The notes below the pieces were generated by a model, which saw only the letters and a program-made list of their open reading frames with translations, ran no database searches and had not been told where the DNA came from. Positions 1 to 7,170 of a stretch of DNA of 9,093 nt are shown here, one piece after another (position 1 is the stretch's first letter; each line of letters begins with the position of its first letter). Source of the DNA: JAAXTT01 sp964530215 (GTDB lineage Bacteria > Bacillota > Desulfotomaculia > Desulfotomaculales > Desulfocucumaceae); the NCBI GenBank assembly GCA_964530215.1, contig CAZHAJ010000074.1:1-9093 (forward strand), given 5' to 3'. Both the position numbers and the translations under genes were made by a program.

Positions 1-6
1 ATACCT

Positions 7-14
7 ACCCCCTT
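7..14 (-). promoter_or_regulatory. Probable Shine-Dalgarno of a leftward gene starting just off the window
   Basis: Read on the minus strand this is AAGGGGGT, 7 of 8 matches to AAGGAGGT. Six bases remain before the window edge, so a start codon at normal spacing would lie immediately outside. With the promoter at 63-90 this suggests that the left neighbour is a minus-strand gene with its own promoter, separated from the transpeptidase gene by the terminator at 189-216. The gene itself is not visible. Confidence 0.45.
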
Positions 15-62
15 AAATTTTGACATTAGCACAAACCATAATTTTCCTCAGGCATTTTCATT

Positions 63-90
63 ATTATACGATATCTAATCTAGTCTGCAA
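63..90 (-). promoter_or_regulatory. Candidate sigma-A-type promoter firing leftward
   Basis: On the minus strand, TTGCAG (85-90) and a perfect TATAAT (63-68) are separated by 16 bases. The -35 matches the consensus at only 3 of 6 positions, so an activator may be needed. Transcription would begin near position 55 and reach the Shine-Dalgarno-like site at 7-14 after about 40 bases. It lies downstream of the terminator that ends the transpeptidase transcript, which fits an independent transcription unit to the left. Confidence 0.4.
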
Positions 91-108
91 ACTCAGTTAA
101 CGATATCT
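68..108. repeat. Two direct copies of a 9-mer flanking the -35 region
   Basis: ACGATATCT occurs at 68-76 and again at 100-108, 32 bases apart, about three helical turns. Each copy contains the palindrome GATATC. One copy lies inside the spacer of the candidate leftward promoter and the other just upstream of its -35. This placement suits an operator or activator-binding pair, but a 9-base repeat in AT-rich DNA can also arise by chance. Confidence 0.3.
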
Positions 109-188
109 TAAACACTACACGTCAGACTTATTTTTCTTTTACCTGAATTACCGGCAACTGAATTTTTTATTCTCCACCAACTGTAACA

Positions 189-216
189 TAAAAAAACACA
201 GGTAGCCTACCTGTGT
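189..216 (-). terminator. Rho-independent terminator of the L,D-transpeptidase gene
   Basis: The arms 196-205 (ACACAGGTAG) and 207-216 (CTACCTGTGT) are perfect 10-base inverted repeats; realistically about 8 pairs form with a 5-base loop. On the minus strand the hairpin is followed at once by a run of six or more T (the A run at 191-196). It begins 24 bases beyond the stop codon of the transpeptidase gene. The plus-strand side has no T run, so it works in one direction only. Confidence 0.85.
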
Positions 217-240
217 AATAAGTATTGTGCAATTAATCAT

Positions 241-1077
241 TTAATTAATAAATATCATTGAAGCCATGGGAATATTATTATAAAACCATTCAGCATCACC
301 TTCAGCCAATCTGATACATCCTGCTGATGCTCTTTTGCCAAGAGTAGAATCTGTTACCGATTTGTTAATATCCATTGCCACAGAGTGAAACATATACGTA
401 TCATTATACCTTACCCAAAACTTTGCTCCGCTTTCAAACTCCGGACTATAAAACCAAGTGCCCCTGTCCAAAACGGTGAACTCCCCGCGCAAGGTGGGAG
501 AAATATTTTCTCCGGTTGAACAAATAAAAGTCTTTACCAATTCCCAACCACCTTTGACTCCTAAAAAAACATGGGTTTGCTGACGAGCTATGTCAACCCA
601 AACCAAATACTCGGTGTCACTTCCCAAACCTTTATAATTAACATATGCCTCCAGTTGTTCTTTGGTCATTTTCTGCTCTACCGTTGAAGGTTCCTCAGGT
701 ATATTCAGAGCTTTGGCTTCCACCCATCCCGACAAACCATCATTGCTTTTCACATTATACCATTTATAAGCTCTGTCTTTAATAATTTCCACCTTGCTAT
801 CCCGAGGCAAATTACCTATAATATTTTTTTTATTGTAATGCTCCAAAACATCTGTATCAATTTTGACAGTGGCAATTACAGGGGATGATTTAACCATACC
901 CAGAATTATTTCCTTATCAAGATTGTTATTTATAATTTTTTCTTCTCCCCTTGCATCCTTCATTTGGGTGCCAGCACCTAAATTTTCTTGCCCTGCGTTA
1001 TCAAGGGTTTTTGCTTCGGTACTTATGTAACCGGTTAAAAGAAATACACTTATAAGTATTACAAAAATCTTGTTCAT
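241..1077 (-). CDS. Secreted L,D-transpeptidase with SH3-like and YkuD domains
   Basis: This 278-residue protein should form 3-3 (meso-diaminopimelate) cross-links in, or attach proteins to, peptidoglycan outside the membrane. Residues 1-22 form a signal peptide: Lys3, then a hydrophobic stretch, with a possible cleavage after Ala22. A low-complexity linker leads to a bacterial SH3-like domain (about 65-126, ending GLSGWVEAKAL), likely a wall-binding module. The YkuD catalytic domain runs from about 155 to the end, with His231 in FHSV and the nucleophile Cys254 in SAGCIRL. The usual histidine before GC is Ala here, a position that varies in active family members (B. subtilis YkuD has Lys, from memory). 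The ATG is preceded by AAAGGT (1083-1088) with 5-base spacing. The gene is monocistronic, with a terminator just downstream. Fold and activity class are well supported; the physiological role (spore, stationary phase or stress) cannot be read from sequence. Confidence 0.9.
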   Translation of the reverse strand: MNKIFVILISVFLLTGYISTEAKTLDNAGQENLGAGTQMKDARGEEKIINNNLDKEIILGMVKSSPVIATVKIDTDVLEHYNKKNIIGNLPRDSKVEIIKDRAYKWYNVKSNDGLSGWVEAKALNIPEEPSTVEQKMTKEQLEAYVNYKGLGSDTEYLVWVDIARQQTHVFLGVKGGWELVKTFICSTGENISPTLRGEFTVLDRGTWFYSPEFESGAKFWVRYNDTYMFHSVAMDINKSVTDSTLGKRASAGCIRLAEGDAEWFYNNIPMASMIFIN

Positions 1078-1170
1078 ATTCTACCTTTCGATTTTTTACT
1101 TTTTCTCGATTTTTCGTAAAATATTTGTCAAAAATATAATCAAATACAATATAACATATAAAAACCATAA

Positions 1171-1199
1171 ATTACATGATAATATGACTGATTTTGCAA
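1171..1199 (-). promoter_or_regulatory. Candidate promoter for the L,D-transpeptidase gene
   Basis: On the minus strand TTGCAA (1194-1199) is followed after 17 bases by TGTAAT (1171-1176), 4 of 6 and 5 of 6 matches to the sigma-A consensus. It would give a leader of roughly 85 bases. The region is very AT-rich, so near-matches are expected by chance. A perfect TTGACA at 1126-1131 on the same strand has no -10 at the right distance. Confidence 0.3.
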
Positions 1200-1320
1200 T
1201 ACAGTAATTACCAATAAGGTTATCATCAACTGACATGACCTGCATGGCTATCAGCTTATAAAGCAATAATAACTTGTATACTTTTGAGGCAGAATAACCC
1301 TATAAAAAGGGATTTGATTT

Positions 1321-1328
1321 GGGAGGAG
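1321..1328 (+). promoter_or_regulatory. Ribosome binding site that fixes the TTG start at 1334
   Basis: GGGAGGAG is a strong anti-16S match and is followed after 5 bases by TTG (1334-1336). The in-frame TTG at 1319 overlaps the start of this site and has no site of its own. The shorter reading begins MKIAIIGAGAAG, exactly where FAD-binding Rossmann proteins normally begin. Confidence 0.85.
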
Positions 1329-1333
1329 TTTTT

Positions 1334-2407
1334 TTGAAGATTGCCATTATTGGAGCGGGAGCTGCCGGCTTGGCTTGCGCCCATGAACTGGAGAGATCCG
1401 GAGTTTATCCCGATGTTTTTGAAGAAAGGGATAAGCCCGGAGATATGTTTACACATTGCGCAGCGGTCTTGGAGATCTTTACCAGACCCTTTGATCCTTT
1501 AGTAAATCTGCAGGATAGGTATAATATTTCACTGCATCCTATCGCTGATATAAAGACCATTAAAATGAAATCGCCTTCCCAAAAAGCTACCGTAAAAGGA
1601 AAACTTGGCTACTTTTTTTTAAGAGGCAACAGTTACCCTTCTGTAACTTCACAGTTGCAACAACTGCTAAAAACACCTTTAATAACTAATACGCGGGCAC
1701 AATACAGTGAGCTGGCTACATACTACGATTACGTGGTGGTGGCTAACGGCAGCGGTGACGCCAGCAGTCGGGAAGGAGTATATTTTCCTTTAATAAAAAC
1801 ACTGCTTATTGGCGCAACGGTACTGGGAGATTTCGATATCAACAATTTAAGTATGTGGTTAGATACCCGATATGCTAAAAAATGTTACGCCTATATGTGC
1901 CCCATTGAGAAAAAAAGAGCATTCCTAGGGCTGGTCATTAACGACTGCACCGTTGAAGAAGCCAGGGAAAAGTGGAAACTGTTTTGGGAGATTGAACAGC
2001 ACCCATATGATCAAATAAACGAGGTAGTGGTACAGCATAATGCAGGCATAGTATATCCGCATCAGGTAGGCAATATATTGTTCACAGGTATTGCGGGGGG
2101 GTTTCAGGAGCCATTTCTGGGATTTGGTTTACTGTCATCTATAAAAAGCGGCGTGTTAGCGGGCAGAGCTATTATCCACCGCCAAAACTATGAAGATTTA
2201 TTATTTCAACTGAAAAAAGATATGGAGCATTCGCTGGTTTTGAGAGAAGAAATAAACAGAGCTGAGAATAAGCACTTTGATATCCTGCTAAAAGCTATTT
2301 CCATAGCTCCCATCAATAAACTAATATATAATACCAACATTGATTGGGTTCGAATTGGTACCGGTGCCATGTCTAAATTCAACAAAATGTTTAAATCGAA
2401 GTCTTAA
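1334..2407 (+). CDS. FAD-dependent oxidoreductase, divergent geranylgeranyl-reductase fold
   Basis: The protein has 357 residues from the TTG start. It opens with a dinucleotide-binding fold (IGAGAAG, residues 6-12; acidic end of the second strand at Glu30-Glu31) and has a second FAD-contact segment (VVVANGSG, about 134-141). Residues 185-199 read YAYMCP, eight residues, then Gly. This resembles the YxWxFPx7-8GxG substrate-pocket motif of archaeal and bacterial geranylgeranyl reductases, with Trp changed to Tyr and Phe to Cys. The C-terminal FAD-pyrophosphate segment (about 246-276) has the usual spacing, with Pro at 256 and an SG helix, but the expected Gly-Asp is Thr-Gly (FTGIAGG). A helical tail of about 80 residues follows. 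Reduction of an isoprenoid or other lipid-like substrate is possible; the substrate is unknown. No isoprenoid gene is adjacent. The gene stands alone, converging on helD. Family assignment is fairly sure; function is not. Confidence 0.75.
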   Translation: MKIAIIGAGAAGLACAHELERSGVYPDVFEERDKPGDMFTHCAAVLEIFTRPFDPLVNLQDRYNISLHPIADIKTIKMKSPSQKATVKGKLGYFFLRGNSYPSVTSQLQQLLKTPLITNTRAQYSELATYYDYVVVANGSGDASSREGVYFPLIKTLLIGATVLGDFDINNLSMWLDTRYAKKCYAYMCPIEKKRAFLGLVINDCTVEEAREKWKLFWEIEQHPYDQINEVVVQHNAGIVYPHQVGNILFTGIAGGFQEPFLGFGLLSSIKSGVLAGRAIIHRQNYEDLLFQLKKDMEHSLVLREEINRAENKHFDILLKAISIAPINKLIYNTNIDWVRIGTGAMSKFNKMFKSKS

Positions 2408-2434
2408 ATTTACCCAAAGATAAACTGCTATTGC

Positions 2435-4657
2435 TCAACCGATAAAAAGGGTTTTCTCCTCTACAAAGTAAATTTTTAAATAGTGCAATGCTCTGGTACA
2501 AGCCACATATAGTAATCTTTTGTCAAAATCAGAGTGATAATTACTTTTATTGGCATTGTAAACTATTACGATATCAAATTCTAAGCCTTTAGAAAAATAC
2601 CCGGGTATAATCACAACCCCGCTGCCCAGTTTTTTATTACTTACTCCAAGGGTTACGTTCTCAACCCTACTCTTGAGTTCCAGATATACCTTTTCTGATT
2701 CTGATTGGTTTTTACAAATAACTCCCACAGATTGATAACCGCTGCTTCGGAAAAATTCTATATCTTCCACTATCGACATAAGGATTTGTTCTTCGCTGTA
2801 TCTTTTCAAAACTTCAGGCTCTTGACCGTGACGCCTGAAAGCAATATGTTTTTTGCCCAAAAGCTTTTGATTAAACTTGCTAATTTCATAAGATGAACGA
2901 TAACTTCTGTTAATATATTTAACGTTCTTTTCTTTTGCCAAAATTAAAGATATTTCATCATATAAAGAATAATCATAATTCTTATCTATTGCTTGATTAA
3001 CATCACCCAGTAAAGTATATTTTGAATCAGAAAATAACATATTAAAGACCTGATAGTGCACAGGATAATAGTCCTGTGCCTCGTCTATCACCACTTGCCT
3101 AATTGAGTTAAAACCTCTATCACCCTCAATTTTTAGTTTAAGATACATAAGTGGAGCAATATCTTCATAGGGTAAATGTCCCCTGAGAATAGCATCTCGG
3201 GTGCAGCTCATTAAAGACTCAACATTTTCCGGAATCTTCAAGTTTTTAGACAGCCTTATTAGAAGATGAGGATTTTCTAGCAGTATTTTATAGATTTTAA
3301 AGTAATCAGCCTGGGTATTTTTTCGCAAATCATCTAGAAACGGCTTGGAGTACTTAATGGACAGTAATCGGCTAAATGATTCTACTTCGAAATCCCGGCC
3401 TTCACTTCTGTCAACTATCTCCTTAATTTTCTCATATCTTTTTGCTTGCAAGGGACGTATTTTATCTAATACTGTTTCTTCCACCCTTTTAAGCTGTTTT
3501 GCCATGGGTATATTAAACTTGTTGTTTAAAAATCGGTTTTTCAACTGCTGCCGAGTCATAATTGTTTTTCCGTCATAATAAATATCCTGGAAATTTATAT
3601 CATGTCTGGCATAATAGTCCACCAGTCTATCCAATATTTGTATAAACACCCTAGAACCTTTAAAATCGATAATCTTCTTTCTCATCTCCCCGTACTCTGT
3701 TTCTTGCAAATTTATTAAGGACTCCAGTTGAGCTTCTCTCTTCTCAAGAATAAAACGTTCTTTAAATACATCCCGGGCTAAATCATAAAAGGTTAATTGA
3801 ATTACATTATCCTCTCCCAACTCCGGTAATATATTTGAAATATACTCACTGAAAACATCATTGGGTGAGATTATTACAACATCACTTGCCTTCAGATTGC
3901 TGTACATACCGTTATACAGCAAATAAGCTATCCTGTGCAAAGCAATAGATGTCTTTCCACTCCCGGCAACCCCTTGAACAATTAAAAGATCATGCTTGTT
4001 GTCCCGAATAATGGCATCCTGATCTTTTTGAATTGTTTCAACAATATTTTTCATCCTGCCGGATTTACTCTGACTCAACATTTCCTGAAGAATCTTATCT
4101 GTACCTGCCATATCACTGTCAAAAAAGTAAATCAGTTCAGAGTTTTTTATCTTGTACTGTCTTTTCAAAGTAATGATGCCTTTGATATTTCCCATGGGAG
4201 ACGTATATTCCACCTGGCCCCTGCCGTACTGATAATACATACTGGAAATCGGAGCACGCCAGTCATATACGTATATCTGATTTGAATTGGAATCAATCAC
4301 TGTGGAAAGACCAATATAAAGCTTCTCCTCGAGAGATTCACCTTCTTCAAGAAAGTCAATTCTGCCAAAGTATGGGGAATCCAGCAATCCCCTATATTTT
4401 TTGATTTGCTTAATTATATGGTTGTAAATAGCAGTGCTGCTATTTACCTCAGAAAGGTATTGGCTGTTTTCAGCTAACCCCTGATATCCTGCAGATACTC
4501 CACCTGTTTCCTGCATCATTTGCCTCTTCATTTCAATTAGCTGGAGTTTTTTACTATCCAATTTTTTGGTTTCACTTTCGATTTCTTTTTTGATAAATTC
4601 CAGAGTATCATGAAGGTATTTTTTTTCTTCTATTAAACTTTCCTTATAATCACTCAT
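2435..4657 (-). CDS. helD: HelD, UvrD-family helicase that recycles RNA polymerase
   Basis: The protein has 740 residues from the ATG at 4657, close to B. subtilis HelD (about 770). HelD is a superfamily-1 ATPase that binds RNA polymerase, pushing arms into its channels to eject nucleic acid and free stalled enzyme. Residues 3-50 form the N-terminal antiparallel coiled-coil arm. The family hallmark VYDWRAPISS lies near 129-139 and FGRIDF near 97. Motifs follow in order: Walker A GVAGSGKTS (229-237), Walker B VIDEAQD (523-529), GDVNQ (551-555), SYRSSYE (585-591), FSKGLEFD (688-695) and YVACTRA (717-723). All look intact. The stretch between Walker A and B holds the HelD-specific insert. The gene is transcribed alone, divergent from the SLH protein gene and converging on the oxidoreductase gene 27 bases away. 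I found no convincing terminator or promoter. A Rep/PcrA-type DNA helicase is unlikely because of the N-terminal hallmarks. Confidence 0.93.
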   Translation of the reverse strand: MSDYKESLIEEKKYLHDTLEFIKKEIESETKKLDSKKLQLIEMKRQMMQETGGVSAGYQGLAENSQYLSEVNSSTAIYNHIIKQIKKYRGLLDSPYFGRIDFLEEGESLEEKLYIGLSTVIDSNSNQIYVYDWRAPISSMYYQYGRGQVEYTSPMGNIKGIITLKRQYKIKNSELIYFFDSDMAGTDKILQEMLSQSKSGRMKNIVETIQKDQDAIIRDNKHDLLIVQGVAGSGKTSIALHRIAYLLYNGMYSNLKASDVVIISPNDVFSEYISNILPELGEDNVIQLTFYDLARDVFKERFILEKREAQLESLINLQETEYGEMRKKIIDFKGSRVFIQILDRLVDYYARHDINFQDIYYDGKTIMTRQQLKNRFLNNKFNIPMAKQLKRVEETVLDKIRPLQAKRYEKIKEIVDRSEGRDFEVESFSRLLSIKYSKPFLDDLRKNTQADYFKIYKILLENPHLLIRLSKNLKIPENVESLMSCTRDAILRGHLPYEDIAPLMYLKLKIEGDRGFNSIRQVVIDEAQDYYPVHYQVFNMLFSDSKYTLLGDVNQAIDKNYDYSLYDEISLILAKEKNVKYINRSYRSSYEISKFNQKLLGKKHIAFRRHGQEPEVLKRYSEEQILMSIVEDIEFFRSSGYQSVGVICKNQSESEKVYLELKSRVENVTLGVSNKKLGSGVVIIPGYFSKGLEFDIVIVYNANKSNYHSDFDKRLLYVACTRALHYLKIYFVEEKTLFIG

Positions 4658-4663
4658 AATAGG

Positions 4664-4670
4664 CAACCTC
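4664..4670 (-). promoter_or_regulatory. Ribosome binding site that fixes the helD start at 4657
   Basis: The minus strand reads GAGGTTG here, with GAGGT placed 8 bases before the ATG at 4655-4657. A longer reading from TTG at 4672 would begin almost at this site and has no purine-rich sequence upstream, so the ATG giving MSDYKESL is preferred. Confidence 0.8.
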
Positions 4671-4767
4671 AAATTATTTTATTAAACTAATTTGCCAAGA
4701 CTTGCAAAAAACCGGAAGGTTTCCATCGCTTTATGTCTAATTTTATATTATATATCTTTTTATTGAT

Positions 4768-4773
4768 GAGGAG
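4768..4773 (+). promoter_or_regulatory. Ribosome binding site of the SLH/DUF4855 gene
   Basis: GAGGAG lies 4 bases before ATG 4778-4780. This ATG starts a textbook signal peptide (MKTKVFVSLIIF), whereas the in-frame ATG at 4733 would put 15 extra hydrophobic residues ahead of it and has no site of its own. The region upstream has a TATATT at 4744-4749, but no good -35 accompanies it. Confidence 0.8.
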
Positions 4774-4777
4774 CAAC

Positions 4778-7165
4778 ATGAAAACAAAAGTCTTTGTTTC
4801 TCTTATTATATTTTTAAGTTTACTGACCTATGGCAATACCTTAAGTGCCGCTAATGAATATGTTTTTTTTGATGATCTTAAATATTCCTTTGCACAAGAC
4901 TCAATAAAGCATTTATGGGAACTGGGAATTATAGAAGGAAAGAGCACAAATAAATTTAACCCTAATGAAAGCATAACCAGGTATCAATTCTCAGAATGGT
5001 TAGCTAAAATCCTAGGCATAACTCCGATTTATCCATTAGATAACTATTTCAAAGATTTTCCAACAGGGACGTACCAGTCCGGCTATATTCATAGTCTTGC
5101 AGAGTTAGGTATACTACATGGCTCAGGTGATTTAAACTTTTTACCCAGCAGTCCCATTACCCGTCAGGATGCAGCTGTTATGATTTTTCAGGCTCAAAAT
5201 AACCCACAAGAAATCCCTGCGGGAATTTCTTATTTAGATAAAGACAACATTTCACCCTATGCTGTAAAAGCAGTAAGCTATGTTACAAACAAGGGCTGGA
5301 TGTCTGGAAATAACCAATATTTCAACCCAATGCAGGAGCTTACCCGGGCCGAAGCTGCTTCCTTGCTTTTCAGACTGTTTAATAGCAGAAAATCCCAAGC
5401 ATTAACAGCTCTGCCCATTATATCAGCCAGAGAAACGACCTTAAAACCCGGTGAAAAGTATCAGATTGACTTCCAGACCTCAGAGATAAACACACCCTTC
5501 TCAACAGTTTTCGGAAGCGACAACCCTACCATCTGCACTGTAGATGCAGATGGTACAATGGACGCAAGACAAATAGGACAAGCCACCGTTACCGTAAATA
5601 AGGGATATAACTTTTTTACCATTGCAGCAGAAGTCCTTCCTGGAAAATATCATTCAGAATCAATTGCCAACAACAGCGTACCAATGGATTATCATATTAC
5701 TCAACATGCACCGGACACAGCATTTCAACAAATGGAAAAAAAGAATAATCCCGGTCCAAAGGAAGGACTATTGTCTCAAGATGATACCTGGACAGGTTTT
5801 CTTCGTCAACAAGGACGAGATGTCCTGATAGACTTAAGAAAAATTCAATCAATCAAAAGTGTCTCTTTGGAATTTTTACAGGAACCCTCTTGGGGAGTCT
5901 GGGCTCCGGAATACTTGAAGGCTGAACTTTCGCAAGACGGTGTGTATTGGCAGCATTTGGGTTATGTGCGCTCCGGATTCAGTGATAGGCAAGAGGGAAC
6001 TGCAGAGCTGGCTTTAACCTTCAGCCCGATAAATACCCGTTATATAAAACTAAGTTTCCCGGTGGACGTATGGGTCTTTGCCAGGAGTTTGACGGTACAG
6101 GGAGTTGAGCCCGCTAAAAACCCTTCGGCACTTGCATCCTCAGAAACAATAACAAATCGTCAGCCAAATCATTCAATGGGCAATTATGGCCAAGATATTT
6201 TACTGATCTATTCAGGTGAAAATAACAATACTCAAAACTTTAAAAAATCTGACTTTACACCACTGGTTTCCTATCAAGAAAGAACCGGCAGGATAATAGG
6301 GCCGATGTTCGATACCTTACTGTTTCTCCCTTATTATGGTATGCCCACAACCAAGACAAATTGGTCTTTGTATATAGAAGACCTGTTTTCCCCTGAAAAA
6401 CAGCTTGATGCTTTAAATAAAGCGGTGGATTGGGTAAACAAATACTCAAACTTAAATATCAGAGGAAAAGTTATTCTCAGCATCCCATATCCTGATACCA
6501 ATCAACAAGAATTTGGCATCGTAGTTGCAAATGGAGAAAACCTAAACTTTTCAGAAGCCTCTGTTGGAGTCAATCATGCGACACAAAATCGCATATCTGC
6601 TGTGGAGTGGTTCTATAACACAATTACAGAAAAATGGAAAAATGCCCACTTTGATAACCTTGATTTGGTGGGTATATACTGGTATGGGGAATCTATTGAG
6701 AAAAACTTAGGAGAAAAAGAGCTTGTGATAAGCACAGCCCGAATTGTCAGAAACGATAACTTAGAATTTATATGGATTCCCTTTTACGGAACAAAGGGCT
6801 ATGAAAACTGGAGTTCCTACGGATTTACTCAGGTTTATCTGCAACCCAATTATTTTTCCCGGAACAAACCCCCTGAGGATCGCATGGACAAAGCAGCAGA
6901 GTTAACAAAAAAATTTAACATGAATATAGAAATAGAGCTGGATGAAGCTGTGTTTACAGATGAGCTGTACTATGATTTATTCTATAATCAGTTAAGAAAA
7001 GGACAACAGCTGGGCTTTGATAAAATGAAAAGCAATGCATATTATGCAGGCCACTTAAAAAGAACCTTGCTTAAATCAGCACGCAGCCATGATGTGAAAA
7101 TCAGAGCAATATATGACGACATATACCATTGGATAAACGGGACTTACATCCCTGAAGAACCGTGA
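4778..7165 (+). CDS. S-layer-anchored protein: three SLH, Ig-like, discoidin-like and DUF4855 modules
   Basis: The protein has 795 residues. Residues 1-25 are a signal peptide (cleavage near LSAA). Three SLH repeats follow at about 30-75, 88-140 and 150-200; each has an aromatic/Asp start, a G-[IW]-[ILM]-x-G segment and an F-x-P then T-R-x-[QDE] end. They should hold the protein non-covalently to wall polysaccharide. Residues about 213-287 resemble a Big_2-type Ig domain (TLKPGEKY; DNPTICTVDADGTM). Residues about 290-443 look like an F5/8-C (discoidin/CBM32-like) jelly roll (VLIDLRKIQSIKSVSLEF; LSQDGVYWQHLG). The rest, about 470-795, matches my recollection of DUF4855, a family of unknown function that I suspect has a TIM-barrel, glycosidase-like fold. 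Acidic residues in IYWYGE (Glu638) and IEIELDE (718-723) are candidate active-site residues. A cell-surface carbohydrate-binding or degrading role is inferred. The gene is monocistronic; its stop lies 5 bases from the convergent GGDEF gene. Confidence 0.85.
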   Translation: MKTKVFVSLIIFLSLLTYGNTLSAANEYVFFDDLKYSFAQDSIKHLWELGIIEGKSTNKFNPNESITRYQFSEWLAKILGITPIYPLDNYFKDFPTGTYQSGYIHSLAELGILHGSGDLNFLPSSPITRQDAAVMIFQAQNNPQEIPAGISYLDKDNISPYAVKAVSYVTNKGWMSGNNQYFNPMQELTRAEAASLLFRLFNSRKSQALTALPIISARETTLKPGEKYQIDFQTSEINTPFSTVFGSDNPTICTVDADGTMDARQIGQATVTVNKGYNFFTIAAEVLPGKYHSESIANNSVPMDYHITQHAPDTAFQQMEKKNNPGPKEGLLSQDDTWTGFLRQQGRDVLIDLRKIQSIKSVSLEFLQEPSWGVWAPEYLKAELSQDGVYWQHLGYVRSGFSDRQEGTAELALTFSPINTRYIKLSFPVDVWVFARSLTVQGVEPAKNPSALASSETITNRQPNHSMGNYGQDILLIYSGENNNTQNFKKSDFTPLVSYQERTGRIIGPMFDTLLFLPYYGMPTTKTNWSLYIEDLFSPEKQLDALNKAVDWVNKYSNLNIRGKVILSIPYPDTNQQEFGIVVANGENLNFSEASVGVNHATQNRISAVEWFYNTITEKWKNAHFDNLDLVGIYWYGESIEKNLGEKELVISTARIVRNDNLEFIWIPFYGTKGYENWSSYGFTQVYLQPNYFSRNKPPEDRMDKAAELTKKFNMNIEIELDEAVFTDELYYDLFYNQLRKGQQLGFDKMKSNAYYAGHLKRTLLKSARSHDVKIRAIYDDIYHWINGTYIPEEP

Positions 7166-7170
7166 AAATT

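Noticed and set aside
316..327. Ala instead of His before Gly-Cys in the transpeptidase active-site motif (SAGC)
   Set aside because: This position varies among active YkuD proteins. Cys254, Ser251 and His231 are present, so I do not regard it as inactivated.
1018..1038. LTGY in the transpeptidase signal peptide, one base away from a lipobox LTGC
   Set aside because: Without the cysteine there is no lipidation. A signal peptide cleaved near Ala22 explains the region, and a lost lipobox cannot be shown without relatives.
1297..1312. CCCT/AGGG inverted repeat and TATAAA before the oxidoreductase gene
   Set aside because: The stem has only four pairs, and no -35 element lies at proper distance from the TATAAA, so I call neither a hairpin nor a promoter.
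1319..1333. Five-codon N-terminal extension of the oxidoreductase from TTG 1319
   Set aside because: It overlaps the GGGAGGAG ribosome binding site at 1321-1328, which is correctly spaced for TTG 1334.
1256..1456. Minus-strand 66-codon open frame across the oxidoreductase start
   Set aside because: It runs antisense through the Rossmann motif and ribosome binding site of the real gene and has no recognisable content.
2705..4285. Plus-strand open frames of about 60-100 codons inside helD
   Set aside because: They are antisense to a fully intact helicase with conserved motifs, have no ribosome binding sites and resemble no family.
4658..4672. TTG 4672 as the helD start
   Set aside because: No ribosome binding site precedes it; GAGGT is positioned for ATG 4657, and the extra residues add nothing recognisable.
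4709..4722. AAACC-GGAA-GGTTT inverted repeat between helD and the SLH gene, with T residues after it on the minus strand
   Set aside because: The stem has only five pairs, three of them A-T. It lies upstream of both divergent genes, where no transcript needs ending.
4733..4777. ATG 4733 as the start of the SLH protein
   Set aside because: It would place a second hydrophobic stretch before a complete signal peptide; GAGGAG at 4768-4773 serves ATG 4778.
5622..6449. Short open frames in other frames or strand inside the SLH/DUF4855 gene
   Set aside because: The host frame is continuous and domain-rich; these look like chance frames in AT-rich coding DNA.
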